Shown here in pieces: positions 29,489 through 38,019 of a DNA stretch of 64,000 bases. The translations under genes and the position numbers were made by a program. This DNA is from CAVRXQ01 sp963838845 (GTDB taxonomy: Bacteria; Actinomycetota; Acidimicrobiia; Acidimicrobiales; Bog-793), in assembly GCA_963838845.1 (NCBI GenBank), contig CAWISR010000002.1:558001-622000 (forward strand), written 5' to 3'. The notes beneath the pieces are model-generated. The model had not been told where the DNA came from. It made no database searches and was given only the letters and a program-made list of their open reading frames with translations. Numbering within the stretch: the stretch's first letter is position 1; each line of letters opens with the position of its first letter.

Positions 29489-30468
29489 GCGTCGTTTGCC
29501 TCGTCGAACACGACGCGTCCGGCGTGCTCCCGGCGTCGAAGCGGGCGCTCACGTTTGCCCGTTCGCTCGCCGAGGCGTTGGCCACCCCGCTGCGCGCGAT
29601 GTTGGTCGGCGAGGTTTCGCGGCTCGCGGCCGAGGATCTCGCCCGCTACGGGGTGGGCGAAGCGCACGTCGCGTCGTCGCCGCGGCTGGCGGCGTACACG
29701 CCGGCCGCGTGGGCGCGATCGCTCCTGGAACTCGGCGAACGTGAAGACGCCTCCGCCGTCGTCGCCGCGGCGACCGATCGCGGCAACGAGGTCCTCGCCC
29801 ACGCCGGTGCGCTCAGCGAGCAGCCCGTCGCCGCCAACTGCCTGTCGTTCGCGCGCGCCGAACCCGGCGGCGTCACCCTCACCCGCTACCGGTGGGCCGG
29901 GACCTTGTTGGAAGATGCCGAGCTCGAAGGTCGTCCGGCGCTCGTCACCGTCGTGCCCGACGCGGCGCCCGACGAACCGCTCGACGAGGTGGGCGAGGTG
30001 ACCGAAACGGTGTGGGAACCGACGCTCGACGACGCGGCGTTCGTCGTCGCGGTGACCGGGACCGAGGCGCGTCCGCCGGGTTCGACGTCGCTCGGCGAGG
30101 CGCGCGTCGTCATCGGCGGCGGGCGCGGCGTCGGCAGCGCGGAGGGCTTCGCGCCGCTCGAGGAGCTCGCCGCGTTGTTGGGCGGAGTCGTCGGTGTCTC
30201 GCGCGTCGTGACGAGCAACGGATGGCGTCCGCACTCCCAGCAGGTGGGTCAGACGGGGTCGAAGATCGCGCCGAACCTCTACCTCGCCTGCGGGATCAGC
30301 GGCGCGATCCAGCACCTCGCCGGGTGCCGGGGCGCGAAGACCGTCGTCGCGATCAACACCGACGGCGAGGCGCCGATCATGCGCCGAGCGGACTACGCGG
30401 TGATCGGCGACGTCAGCGAAGTCGTTCCGGCGCTGATCGCCGCGATCCGTGAACGGCCCGGCAGGTGA
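29485..30468 (+). CDS. etfA: Electron transfer flavoprotein, alpha subunit
   Basis: 327 residue ETF alpha subunit. The C-terminal FAD domain is unmistakable: VVIGGGRGVGS, SNGWRPHSQQVGQTGSKIAPNLY, then ACGISGAIQHLAGCRGAK and AINTDGEAPIMRRADYAVIGD. The N-terminal half is a divergent ETF fold. GTG 29485 overlaps the etfB stop (GTGA); the frame is open further upstream but without homologous sequence. It forms the heterodimer with EtfB. The oxidoreductase that returns electrons to quinone (ETF-QO) is not in this window. Confidence 0.92.
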   Translation: MSVVCLVEHDASGVLPASKRALTFARSLAEALATPLRAMLVGEVSRLAAEDLARYGVGEAHVASSPRLAAYTPAAWARSLLELGEREDASAVVAAATDRGNEVLAHAGALSEQPVAANCLSFARAEPGGVTLTRYRWAGTLLEDAELEGRPALVTVVPDAAPDEPLDEVGEVTETVWEPTLDDAAFVVAVTGTEARPPGSTSLGEARVVIGGGRGVGSAEGFAPLEELAALLGGVVGVSRVVTSNGWRPHSQQVGQTGSKIAPNLYLACGISGAIQHLAGCRGAKTVVAINTDGEAPIMRRADYAVIGDVSEVVPALIAAIRERPGR

Positions 30469-30541
30469 GCGCGATGGTGCTCGAAGTTACGCGCCGCGTC
30501 TCGCCACTCGAAGGGGTTTCTCTGACCGATCGAGGACGCAG

Positions 30542-32230
30542 ATGACCTACGACTTCGTCATCGTCGGCGGTGGCTCGGCCGGGAGCGTGCTCGGCAACCG
30601 CCTGAGCGCCGACTCGTCGCGCACGGTGCTGCTCCTCGAAGCCGGACGGATGGACTACGTCTGGGACCCGCTGATCTCGATGCCCGCCGCGTTGACGATG
30701 CCGATCGGCAATCGGCTCTACGACTGGAAGTTCGAATCCGAGCCCGAACCGCACCTCGGCGGCCGGCGCGTGTACCACGCCCGCGGAAAGGTGCTCGGCG
30801 GCTCGGGGAGCATCAACGGGATGATCTTCCAGCGCGGCAACCCCCTCGACTACGAGAAGTGGGCCGCCGATCCGGGGATGGCGCAGTGGGACTACGCGCA
30901 CTGCCTGCCGTACTTCAAGCGGATGGAGAACTGCCTCGCCGCCGAGCCGGACGATCCGTTCCACGGCCACGACGGCCCGCTCGTCTTAGAACGCGGCCCA
31001 GCATCGAGCCCGCTGTTCACGGCCTTCTTCGAAGCCGTGCAGCAGGCGGGCGAACAGTTGACCGACGACGTCAACGGCTACCGCCAGGAAGGCTTTGCAC
31101 CGTTCGACCGGAACGTCCACCGGGGGAGGCGGCTCGGGCCATCGCGCGCCTACCTCCATCCCGTGATGGGTCGTCCGAACCTGCACGTCAAGACTTTGGC
31201 GACGGTGACGCGCATCCTCTTTGACGGGCCGCGCGCCGTCGGTGTCGAGTACCGCCGCGGTCTCGGACCGCTCCGCCGGGTGCGCGCCGGTGAGGTGATC
31301 CTCGCCGCCGGCGCGTTCCTCTCACCGGCGCTCCTGCAGCTGTCGGGAGTCGGCAACGCCGGCGAGCTCAGGGCGCTCGGCATCGAACCCGTCGTGAGCC
31401 TCCCCGGTGTCGGAGAGAACCTCCAAGACCACATCGAGGTGTACGTCCAGCACAAGTGCACCCAGCCGGTCTCGGTGGCACCCGGGCTGTTATTGCGGAA
31501 CCGGCCGAAGATCGGCCTCGAATGGCTGTTGTTCCGAAGGGGGCTCGGGGCGACGAACCACTTCGAAGGGGGCGGATTCGCCCGCTCGAACGACATCGTC
31601 GACTACCCGAACCTGATGTTCCACTTCCTGCCGATCGCCGTGCGCTACGACGGCTCCCAACCGGCGGGCGAGCACGGCTACCAGGTCCACATCGGCCCGA
31701 TGTACTCCGACTCCCGCGGCACGGTGAAGATTCGCTCGAACGATCCCCGCCAGAAGCCCGCCCTGGTCTTCAACTACCTCTCGACCGAGACGGACCGGCG
31801 CGAGTGGGTCGAGGCGATCCGGACCGCGCGCCGGATCCTGTCGCAGCCCGCCTTTTCGCCGTTCGACGGCGGCGAGGTCTCCCCGGGACCCAACGTCCAG
31901 TCCGACGACGAGATCCTCGCGTGGGTGGCGCACGACACCGAGACGGCGCTCCACCCTTCGTGCACCTGTCGAATGGGAATCGACGACGCCGCCGTCGTCG
32001 ACCCCGACTCGCTGCGCGTGCTCGGTCTCGAGGGCTTGCGCGTCGTCGACGCCTCGGTGATGCCGACGGTCACGAACGCGAACATCAACGCGCCCGTCGT
32101 GATGATCGCCGAACGCGGCGCCGACATGATCCTCGGCAACGACCAACTCGGCCCCGAGCCGACTGCCTTCTACCGCTATCGCGAGGACAAGAACAGACCG
32201 CGCCCCGAGCCCGCCGAGGCGCCGTCGTGA
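30542..32230 (+). CDS. betA: Choline dehydrogenase-type GMC oxidoreductase
   Basis: 562 residue FAD enzyme of the glucose-methanol-choline family, expected to oxidise choline to betaine aldehyde. It has the FAD motif VIVGGGSAGSVLGNRLS, GMC signature 1 GKVLGGSGSINGMIF, signature 2 in LAAGAFLSPALLQLSGVG, and the catalytic His/Asn region LHPSCTCRMG ... TNANINAP. BetA-like features (ADPGMAQWDYAHCLPYFKRME, PNLMFHFLPIAVRYDG) support choline over other alcohols. ATG 30542 follows a GAGGA site; the open frame extends upstream. The aldehyde dehydrogenase follows after 34 bases. Confidence 0.87.
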   Translation: MTYDFVIVGGGSAGSVLGNRLSADSSRTVLLLEAGRMDYVWDPLISMPAALTMPIGNRLYDWKFESEPEPHLGGRRVYHARGKVLGGSGSINGMIFQRGNPLDYEKWAADPGMAQWDYAHCLPYFKRMENCLAAEPDDPFHGHDGPLVLERGPASSPLFTAFFEAVQQAGEQLTDDVNGYRQEGFAPFDRNVHRGRRLGPSRAYLHPVMGRPNLHVKTLATVTRILFDGPRAVGVEYRRGLGPLRRVRAGEVILAAGAFLSPALLQLSGVGNAGELRALGIEPVVSLPGVGENLQDHIEVYVQHKCTQPVSVAPGLLLRNRPKIGLEWLLFRRGLGATNHFEGGGFARSNDIVDYPNLMFHFLPIAVRYDGSQPAGEHGYQVHIGPMYSDSRGTVKIRSNDPRQKPALVFNYLSTETDRREWVEAIRTARRILSQPAFSPFDGGEVSPGPNVQSDDEILAWVAHDTETALHPSCTCRMGIDDAAVVDPDSLRVLGLEGLRVVDASVMPTVTNANINAPVVMIAERGADMILGNDQLGPEPTAFYRYREDKNRPRPEPAEAPS

Positions 32231-32264
32231 TGCACCCGGTGCCGTTCGGTCGAAAAGACGTGCG

Positions 32265-33716
32265 ATGACCGATTACTCGATGTTCATCGGCGGCGAATGG
32301 GTCGTATCGGAGTCGGGAGCCCGTTTCCCCGCGACGAGCCCGTCGTCGGGTGAGACGATCGGCACCCTTCCCGAGGGGACGCGCGCCGACGCGCAGCGCG
32401 CGATCGCGGCGGCGAACACGGCTTCGGAGCGCTGGGCGCGCCTTTCGGCCTTCGATCGGCGAGCGGCGATGCGGCGCATCGCCCGCGGCATCGATTCGCG
32501 AAGGGACGAGCTCGCCCGCGTGCTGACCCTCGACCAGGGAAAGCCGCTCCGCGCCGAGTCCGACGACGAGGTCGCGGAGCTGATCACGTACTTCGAGATG
32601 GCCGGCGAGGACGCGACGCGCATCGAAGGATCGCTGCCGCCGTCGATCGACGCGAAAAAGCGCGTCCTGCTCTACCGGGTCCCTCGCGGGGTCGTCGGCG
32701 TGATCAGCCCCTGGAACTGGCCGTACACGATGCCGGCGGAGATCCTCGCGCCGGCGCTCGCCGCGGGGAACACCGTCGTGTGGGCCCCGGCGCCCTCGAC
32801 GAGCGTTTGCGCGGTGGCCCTCGCCGACGCGATCGCGGAGGCGGACTTGCCGCCGGGCGTCCTCAACCTGGTCACCGGGCCGGGGCCGGTCGTCGGCGAC
32901 GAGATCGCCGCCAACCCCGGGACGCACGCCGTCGGCTTCGTCGGTTCGACGGCGACCGGGATCTCGATCGCGCAGCGCGCGGCAGGCAAGGAGCTCGTGC
33001 TCGAGATGGGGGGCAACGGCCCTCTCGTCATCCTCGAAGACGCCGACCTCGACGCCGCCGTCGACGCGACGCTCACCGCGTGCTTCTTGAACGCCGGCCA
33101 GAGTTGCACCGCGGGGGAACTGATCCTCGTCGCGGCGGACGTCCACGACGAGTACGTGGCGAAGTTGTCCGCAGCGGTCTCTCGAAAGATCCGCCTCGGT
33201 GACCCCTTTGACGACGAGACGACGATGGGTCCGCTGAACAATCCGAGCGTTGTCGCGAAGACCGAGGCGCACGTCAAAGAGGCAATCGGCAAAGGCGCGT
33301 CCCTAGTCACCGGTGGACAGAGGGCGAACGGATTCGGCAGCGACCTCTACTTCGAGCCGACGGTGATCGACGGTATCGACCTCGCGATGACGATCGCCCG
33401 GGAGGAGACCTTCGGTCCGGTCGCGCCCGTTGCCGTGATCGAAAGCGAGCGTGAAGCGATCGACCTCGTCAACCACTGGGAGTACGGACTCTTGTCTGCG
33501 GTGTTCACCGGCGACCTCGCGCGTGGACTTCGTTTCGCCGAAGCGATTCGCACTGGCTGGGTGAACGTGAACGAAGGTACGAACTACTGGGAATCCCACC
33601 TGCCGTTCGGTGGCCGGTCCGGTTCAAAGAGCGGAATCGGCCGCGTCGGTGGACGCTATGCGATGGAGCGCTTCACCGAGCTGAAGACCGTCGTGATCAA
33701 TTTCGGCGAAAGCTGA
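32265..33716 (+). CDS. NAD(P)-dependent aldehyde dehydrogenase, probable betaine aldehyde dehydrogenase
   Basis: 483 residue ALDH-superfamily enzyme. Catalytic residues are N151 (SPWNWP), E247 (LEMGGNGP) and C281 (NAGQSCTAGE), all present. Oddly, the conserved coenzyme-binding Lys of the usual V-x-KP-x-E motif is replaced: the sequence is VVWAPAPSTS (A174). This may change cofactor preference or mark a distinct subfamily. Context with betA suggests oxidation of betaine aldehyde to glycine betaine, but the ALDH fold alone does not fix the substrate; it could serve another aldehyde. ATG 32265. Confidence 0.8.
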   Translation: MTDYSMFIGGEWVVSESGARFPATSPSSGETIGTLPEGTRADAQRAIAAANTASERWARLSAFDRRAAMRRIARGIDSRRDELARVLTLDQGKPLRAESDDEVAELITYFEMAGEDATRIEGSLPPSIDAKKRVLLYRVPRGVVGVISPWNWPYTMPAEILAPALAAGNTVVWAPAPSTSVCAVALADAIAEADLPPGVLNLVTGPGPVVGDEIAANPGTHAVGFVGSTATGISIAQRAAGKELVLEMGGNGPLVILEDADLDAAVDATLTACFLNAGQSCTAGELILVAADVHDEYVAKLSAAVSRKIRLGDPFDDETTMGPLNNPSVVAKTEAHVKEAIGKGASLVTGGQRANGFGSDLYFEPTVIDGIDLAMTIAREETFGPVAPVAVIESEREAIDLVNHWEYGLLSAVFTGDLARGLRFAEAIRTGWVNVNEGTNYWESHLPFGGRSGSKSGIGRVGGRYAMERFTELKTVVINFGES

Positions 33717-33728
33717 GAATCGACGCGG

Positions 33729-33754
33729 CACCCATCGGATCTCGGCGATCGGTG
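33729..33754. terminator. Hairpin between convergent operons
   Basis: Arms CACC-C-ATCG (33729-33737) and CGAT-C-GGTG (33746-33754) pair with one C-C mismatch around an eight base loop. It sits in the 41 bases between two convergent genes and could stop transcription from both sides. Confidence 0.4.
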
Positions 33755-33757
33755 ATC

Positions 33758-34600
33758 TCAAGCTTCGCGCTCAGGAAGAAGCGCGTCGCGCCACGCCTCG
33801 GTCTTGTCGATCTGGTTGAACGTAAAGACGTGCAGACCGGTTACGCGTGAAGCGGGGTCGTTCAACGTGGGCGCGAGCTTTGTCAAAAAACGCGATGGGT
33901 TGTACGCACCCGGGGTGAAGAAACGGAAGAACCACCGGCCGTGCTGGCGCAGCATCCGCGTCGCCGACGCCGTTCCGACCTGCGCTGCGACGGAAAGGAG
34001 CTTCGCCCGATCGACCGGCCCGGCGAGACCCATCACGATCGGAAGGTCGACTCCGCGTGCGCGCACGCGCCGGACCCAGTTGCGGTAGACGCCGGGGTCG
34101 AAGCAGAGATTGCTCACGATGTAGTTCGCATATCGGCGCTTGTCCCACATCGCTTGGATCGTGACGTCGTCGACGATCTTCGGATGGTTCTCGGGGTAAC
34201 CGGTGATCCCGACGCGCGCGAAGGGATGGCCGAGGTTGTCGAGCTCGGTGAGGAGGCTGAGCGCGCTGTCGAATTTGCCGACCGGGGGATCGGCGTCACC
34301 CGCCGGCACGAAGACGTCGTCGACGCCGATCACGACGAGCCGATCGACGACCTCTTTCAAATGCTGGTCGTCGACGACAAGGCGCGCCGACAGGTGCGGG
34401 ACGACGTGGTAGCCGTCGGCGACGAGACGCTCGGTGAGGTCGATCGTCGTCTCGAGACCTCGAGACGACGACGCCGTGACGGCCAGGACGCGGCTCGTCG
34501 GTACGTCGCGCACGACTTTCTCTTCGATCGACCGTGTCGGGATCACCTCGAAACGGGCGTTCTCGATCAGCCCGGCGAGCGAGTCGAGTTTGCGAGCCAC
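33758..34600 (-). CDS. MetF-like methylenetetrahydrofolate reductase, short form
   Basis: 280 residue TIM-barrel flavoprotein of the MTHFR family. It has the barrel start FEVIPTRSIEEKV, the conserved VPAGDADPP-type loop, VGITGYPENHPK and SNLCFDPG, which correspond to the folate and flavin-binding segments. The usual E-P-K/R-start is modified (VIPTRS), so it is a divergent member. Being the last gene of the corrinoid operon, it probably works in the oxidative direction, converting methyl-THF from the methyltransferase into methylene-THF. A biosynthetic role for methionine is less likely given its neighbours. Confidence 0.75.
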   Translation of the reverse strand: MARKLDSLAGLIENARFEVIPTRSIEEKVVRDVPTSRVLAVTASSSRGLETTIDLTERLVADGYHVVPHLSARLVVDDQHLKEVVDRLVVIGVDDVFVPAGDADPPVGKFDSALSLLTELDNLGHPFARVGITGYPENHPKIVDDVTIQAMWDKRRYANYIVSNLCFDPGVYRNWVRRVRARGVDLPIVMGLAGPVDRAKLLSVAAQVGTASATRMLRQHGRWFFRFFTPGAYNPSRFLTKLAPTLNDPASRVTGLHVFTFNQIDKTEAWRDALLPEREA

Positions 34601-34602
34601 GT

Positions 34603-35181
34603 TCAGGCCGCGTCCGCGATCAGCATTGCGAGCGCGCTCTCGAGGCGGTCCTCGCCGACGTCGACGATCTCAAGCGGCAACCCGAGCGCCGTCGCGGCGT
34701 CACAGGCAAGCTGATCGAGCGTGGCGCTGCGTCGTTCGGCGAGCCAGACGACCCGGCGGTAGTTGCCGAAGTAGTCGTCGCGCAGTTCCGGGTGGCGGTC
34801 GAGACCGAGACCTTTCCACACGGTCGCGTGGAAGCTCTTCACGAGGAAGTCGGTGAGCACGTACGTTCCCGGCTCATCGGTGAACAACCGTTCCATCGTC
34901 GAGCGCCCGGCGATGACGTCGTAGCAAGTCTCGCCGGGAAGACGTGCAAGCCCGAGGTTTCGACAGACGTCGTCGAGCGCGCCGTAGGTTCCGCAGTCGG
35001 CGTAGGCGACGGCAACGACGCGGTGGCGCGCCCGTAACGTGACCGCGAGCTCGAGGACTTCGTCGGCGATGCGCCCTGGGCGGTTGTGCAGCGTCGCGGG
35101 CAGCGGGTAGACGTCGATCGGCCAGTCGCGTGCAGCGGCGATCGCCCGCACGCGCCCCGCGAGCGCTCCGCAAGCGATCAC
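34603..35181 (-). CDS. DUF1638 family protein
   Basis: 192 residue protein of DUF1638, a family repeatedly found beside corrinoid methyltransferase genes but without a firm function. Recognisable family features are IACGALAG at the start, LPATLHNRPGRIADEV, AYADCGTYGALDDVC with a Cys, PGETCYDVIAG, then YVLTDFLVKSFHATVWKGLGLDRHPELRDDYFGNYRRVV. The invariant Cys, Asp and His residues suggest metal or cofactor binding. GTG 35181 is chosen because an AGAGGA ribosome site lies just upstream and homology starts there; the open frame runs further up. It sits 40 bases after the RACo gene. Confidence 0.8.
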   Translation of the reverse strand: MIACGALAGRVRAIAAARDWPIDVYPLPATLHNRPGRIADEVLELAVTLRARHRVVAVAYADCGTYGALDDVCRNLGLARLPGETCYDVIAGRSTMERLFTDEPGTYVLTDFLVKSFHATVWKGLGLDRHPELRDDYFGNYRRVVWLAERRSATLDQLACDAATALGLPLEIVDVGEDRLESALAMLIADAA

Positions 35182-35221
35182 CCCGGTCCTCTCGCAGGCA
35201 CGGGTCCCTTTGGCGACCGGC

Positions 35222-37138
35222 TCAGCCAGGGAACGAGAGCTGTTCGACGAAGCGGTCGTTGAAATCGGCGCGATCGGAGAGTTCGACGTATTCCACCTCC
35301 TCGATGAGAGCAACGGCGCCGGCGCGTTCACGGACGGAAAGGAGCGCCATCTTGGCGCCTTCGCCGGCGACATTGCCGGCGCTCACGACGCGCAGCACCG
35401 AGACCGACGGCACAAGACCGATCCGCACTGCGCTCGCCGGCGACAGGTACGAGCCGAACGACCCGGCGAGGAGGACTTGCTGGACGTCCGAAGCCGAGAG
35501 CCCCGCCGTCGTCAGCAGGAGGCTCCACCCTGTCGCGATGGCGGCCTTTGCGAACTGCAACTCGCGCACGTCGCGCTGGGTGAGAAAGACGCGCCGGCCA
35601 CCGCGCTCGTGTCCCTCGCTCAGGATGAACACCCGCTCATCGCCGATCATCGATAGGCGCTCGGCGATCTTCGGCGCGACGAGGCGTGCCTCTGCTTCTT
35701 TGATGAAGCGCCCGGAGCAGTCGAGGAGACCGACTTTCAGCAACTCGGCGATCGCGTCGACGAGGCCTGAACCGCACAGGCCGAGCGGCGCGACGTCGCC
35801 GATGACGCGCAGCTCGACGGCCTCGAGGGTGATCGAGACGCCCTCGATCGCCCCCGCCTCGGCGCGCATGCCGCAGCGGATGGCGGCCCCTTCGAACGCC
35901 GGACCGGCGGGCGCGGCGGTGCCGATCAATCGATCGCGGTTCCCGACGACGATCTCACAGTTCGTGCCGACATCGATGAACAACCGGATCCGCTGGTCGC
36001 GGTCCATGCCCGACGCGAGGAGCCCGGAGATGATGTCGCCACCGACGTAGGCGCCGAGCGACGGGAAGACCACCGCGCGGGCGCGCGGATGCACCGGCAC
36101 TCCCAGGTCCGACGCGAGGATCTCGGGAAACGTTCGCGTCGAGAGGATGAACGGCGCCACGCCGAGCGGCTCGGGGTCGACGCCGAGCACGAGGTGGGTC
36201 ATCGTCGCGTTGCCGGCCAGGGCGACCTCGTAGACGTTCGCCGGATCGACACCGGCCTCCTCGCAGACCTGGCGCGTGAGATCGGCGAGCGTCTCGTGCG
36301 CGAGCGAGCGGAGCTTTCTGAGTGCATCGGAACCAGTCATCACCGCGCTGATCCGCGTGATGACGTCGGCGCCGAACGGCTGTTGGCGGTTGAGTGTCGA
36401 GCGCGCCGCCGCCGGCGTGCCGGTCGACAGGTCGAGCAAGGTGGCGACGACCGTCGTCGTCCCGAGATCGAACGCGAGACCGTAGATCGCGTCCGTCGTG
36501 TCGCCGGGCTCGACGTCGATGAGCACGTCGTCGACCACGACCGCGGTCACCTTGTTGTCGCTCGAACGCAATGCTCTGCCGATCGACTGAAGCGCCCGCA
36601 GATCGACGCGCAATTCGAGGTCATCGAGCTCTCGGAGCAACCGGTCGACGTCTGGAGTCTGGTCGGCGAGCGACGGTTCGGATAGTTCGACGAAGCGCTT
36701 TTGCACGGCGGGCCGCAGAATCACCTGGCGTCCCACGCCGACCGTCGCCGCCTTCGGTCGCGTCGTGAGCGGCGGGACTTCGACGTCAACGTCGGTGGTC
36801 GCGAGTGTGCGGCACGCAAGCCGCCACCCCGCGGCGAGCTCCTCCTCGCTGAACGCGTGCAGATCGAGCGGAGCGGGGGGATTCGCCGTTCCGATCACGC
36901 GCACCTTGCACTTCTTGCAGGTGCCGTGACCGCCGCACGTCGAGTCGATCGCGATTCCGTTCCAGCTCGCCGCGTCGAAGAGCGCGACCCCGGCAGGGAC
37001 ATGGACGTCGCGGCCGCTCGGCGCGAACCGGATCCGCACCCGCCCACGCGGCGTGCCATCGGCGGTCGGTCCCTGGGCGAATGTCATGGCCCCGAGGTGA
37101 TCGTCGTCGCTTCGCGCCGCGGCGGCGCGCTCTGACAT
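35222..37138 (-). CDS. RACo-type reductive activator of corrinoid proteins (ASKHA ATPase)
   Basis: 638 residue activator that uses ATP to reduce accidentally oxidised Co(II) back to Co(I). The N-terminal 2Fe-2S ferredoxin domain has ligands C68, C74, C77 and C109 (STCGGHGTCKKC ... LACR). The C-terminal actin-like ATPase (DUF4445/RACo) shows AFDLGTTTVVATLLD, ALAGNATMTHL, FIDVGTNCEIVVGN and GPAFEGAAIRCGMRAEAGAI. ATG 37138 is four bases after the methyltransferase stop; the frame extends upstream through that gene without homology. Its presence is strong evidence that the neighbouring corrinoid protein works catalytically at low potential. Confidence 0.9.
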   Translation of the reverse strand: MSERAAAARSDDDHLGAMTFAQGPTADGTPRGRVRIRFAPSGRDVHVPAGVALFDAASWNGIAIDSTCGGHGTCKKCKVRVIGTANPPAPLDLHAFSEEELAAGWRLACRTLATTDVDVEVPPLTTRPKAATVGVGRQVILRPAVQKRFVELSEPSLADQTPDVDRLLRELDDLELRVDLRALQSIGRALRSSDNKVTAVVVDDVLIDVEPGDTTDAIYGLAFDLGTTTVVATLLDLSTGTPAAARSTLNRQQPFGADVITRISAVMTGSDALRKLRSLAHETLADLTRQVCEEAGVDPANVYEVALAGNATMTHLVLGVDPEPLGVAPFILSTRTFPEILASDLGVPVHPRARAVVFPSLGAYVGGDIISGLLASGMDRDQRIRLFIDVGTNCEIVVGNRDRLIGTAAPAGPAFEGAAIRCGMRAEAGAIEGVSITLEAVELRVIGDVAPLGLCGSGLVDAIAELLKVGLLDCSGRFIKEAEARLVAPKIAERLSMIGDERVFILSEGHERGGRRVFLTQRDVRELQFAKAAIATGWSLLLTTAGLSASDVQQVLLAGSFGSYLSPASAVRIGLVPSVSVLRVVSAGNVAGEGAKMALLSVRERAGAVALIEEVEYVELSDRADFNDRFVEQLSFPG

Positions 37139-37142
37139 CGGC

Positions 37143-38012
37143 TCAGCCTCGCGACTGAGCGCGATAGGCCGCGATCCAGTTCGCGCCCCACTCGTCGTTA
37201 CCGACGAGGAGGTCGGCGGCCTTGACCGCGCGCACGATCTGCGGGTTGCGGGCGTCCATGATGGCACTCGTCAAGCCGTTCGAGATCGCCATCGGGAGGA
37301 AGGTGGCGCCGATCGTCGGGCGATCGGGCATGCCGAACGAGACGTTCGATGCGCCCAGCGTCATGTTCACGCCGAAGCGTTCGCGCAACATGGCGATCGT
37401 TTCGAGCGTCTTCTGGGCGAGCGTGGAATCGGCCCCGACCGGCATCGCGAGCGGATCGATGAGGATGTCTTCGATCGGGATCCCGTACCTCGAAGTCGCG
37501 ACGTCAATCAATTTGCCGGCGAGCTCGACGCGCCGGCGCGGGTCGTCAGGGATCTCGTGTTCGTCGTTCGGCAATCCGATCACGGCCGCGCCATGGCGCT
37601 TCACGATCGGCAAGATCGCTTCGAGGCGTTCGTCCTCGGCGGTCACCGAGTTCACGAGCGCCTTGCCTTCGTACGCCGCCAAGCCGGCTTCGAGCGCCTC
37701 GACGACCGACGAGTCGATGCAGAGCGGAAGATCCGTCAGGTTCTGGATGAGCTTCACGGCGCGCTCGAGAAGGTCAGCCTCGTCTGCGAGCGGGACGCCC
37801 ATATTGACGTCGAGCACCATTGCGCCGCCTTCGACCTGCTGGGCGACGTCGATCTCGATCCGCGAGAGATCGTCGGCGCGCAGCTGTTCTTGGAAAATCG
37901 AGCGTCCGGTGGGATTGATCCGCTCGCCGATGATGCAGAAAGGCTGGTCGCCGCCGATGACAACCTCGCGCGACGCCGACCTCAAGACGGTGTGCGACGG
38001 GCTCGACGACAT
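37143..38012 (-). CDS. Methyl-THF:corrinoid protein methyltransferase (pterin-binding)
   Basis: 289 residue TIM-barrel enzyme of the AcsE/MtgA/MetH pterin-binding family, moving a methyl group between the corrinoid protein and THF. The hallmark GERINPTGR lies at residues 29-37; then GAMVLDVNMGVP, PLCIDSSVVEALEAGL, VNSVTAED, and GASNVSFGMPDRPTI near residue 225, all typical of the folate site. It differs from dihydropteroate synthase by lacking the usual sulfa-loop context. Within this operon it would take the methyl from the corrinoid protein and give methyl-THF. ATG 38012, seven bases after the corrinoid gene. Confidence 0.9.
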   Translation of the reverse strand: MSSSPSHTVLRSASREVVIGGDQPFCIIGERINPTGRSIFQEQLRADDLSRIEIDVAQQVEGGAMVLDVNMGVPLADEADLLERAVKLIQNLTDLPLCIDSSVVEALEAGLAAYEGKALVNSVTAEDERLEAILPIVKRHGAAVIGLPNDEHEIPDDPRRRVELAGKLIDVATSRYGIPIEDILIDPLAMPVGADSTLAQKTLETIAMLRERFGVNMTLGASNVSFGMPDRPTIGATFLPMAISNGLTSAIMDARNPQIVRAVKAADLLVGNDEWGANWIAAYRAQSRG

Positions 38013-38019
38013 CGCTCGC

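Noticed and set aside
37143..38012. Dihydropteroate synthase (folP) for the pterin-binding gene
   Set aside because: GERINPTGR and the corrinoid/RACo neighbours fit methyl-THF:corrinoid methyltransferases, and no folate synthesis genes adjoin it.
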